From Clostridia bacterium (lineage in GTDB: Bacteria > Bacillota > Clostridia > Oscillospirales > SIG627), in NCBI GenBank assembly GCA_017408325.1, contig JAFQUW010000068.1, positions 1 to 5,443 of the forward strand: a stretch of DNA of 5,443 bases. The letters run 5' to 3'. A program made the translations under genes and the position numbers. The notes below the pieces were generated by a model that was not told where the DNA came from, did no database searches, and was given only the letters and a program-made list of their open reading frames with translations. Of the stretch, positions 5,442-5,443 are shown piece by piece; within the stretch, counting starts at the first letter, position 1; the number at the start of each line of letters is the position of its first letter.

Positions 5442-5443
5442 AC

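Overview
The window reads as chromosomal DNA from a moderately GC-rich (roughly mid-50s percent by eye), endospore-forming member of the Firmicutes, most likely class Clostridia. Three things support this: a spoIIR gene, a canonical T-box leader, and strong AGGAGG-type ribosome binding sites. The genus cannot be named from this sequence alone. All recognised genes lie on the + strand. No transposon, CRISPR array, tRNA or rRNA was seen.

Layout: (1) Positions 1-1062 hold the 3' part of a DUF362 / double [4Fe-4S] ferredoxin-type protein that is cut by the window edge. It overlaps by ATGA with ispE (1059-1913), the MEP-pathway kinase. (2) A strong intrinsic terminator (1957-1991) closes that unit. 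Its 3' arm also carries the Shine-Dalgarno of the next gene, spoIIR (1996-2628), the forespore signalling protein. A sigma-F-like promoter candidate sits just before and inside the terminator's left arm. (3) A very good sigma-A promoter with an extended -10 (2676-2704) drives a probable two-gene unit: a TIM-barrel sugar phosphate isomerase/epimerase (2745-3560), then 17 bp later a lipoprotein solute-binding protein (3578-5101). (4) The last 340 bp contain no recognised gene. They hold an unexplained hairpin-rich segment (5102-5212), then a complete T-box riboswitch (5218-5427) with antiterminator and terminator, and a ribosome binding site (5436-5441) for a gene beginning just outside the window. 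The best-placed specifier triplet is TTC (Phe), so a Phe-related gene such as pheS is the leading guess for that gene.

How the genes work together: DUF362-ispE looks translationally coupled. The isomerase and binding protein look like a carbohydrate uptake/catabolism pair, but no ABC permease follows, so the binding protein is an orphan within this view. The most interesting regulatory points are the terminator/RBS overlap in front of spoIIR, the non-consensus specifier loop of the T-box, and the unassigned structured segment before it.
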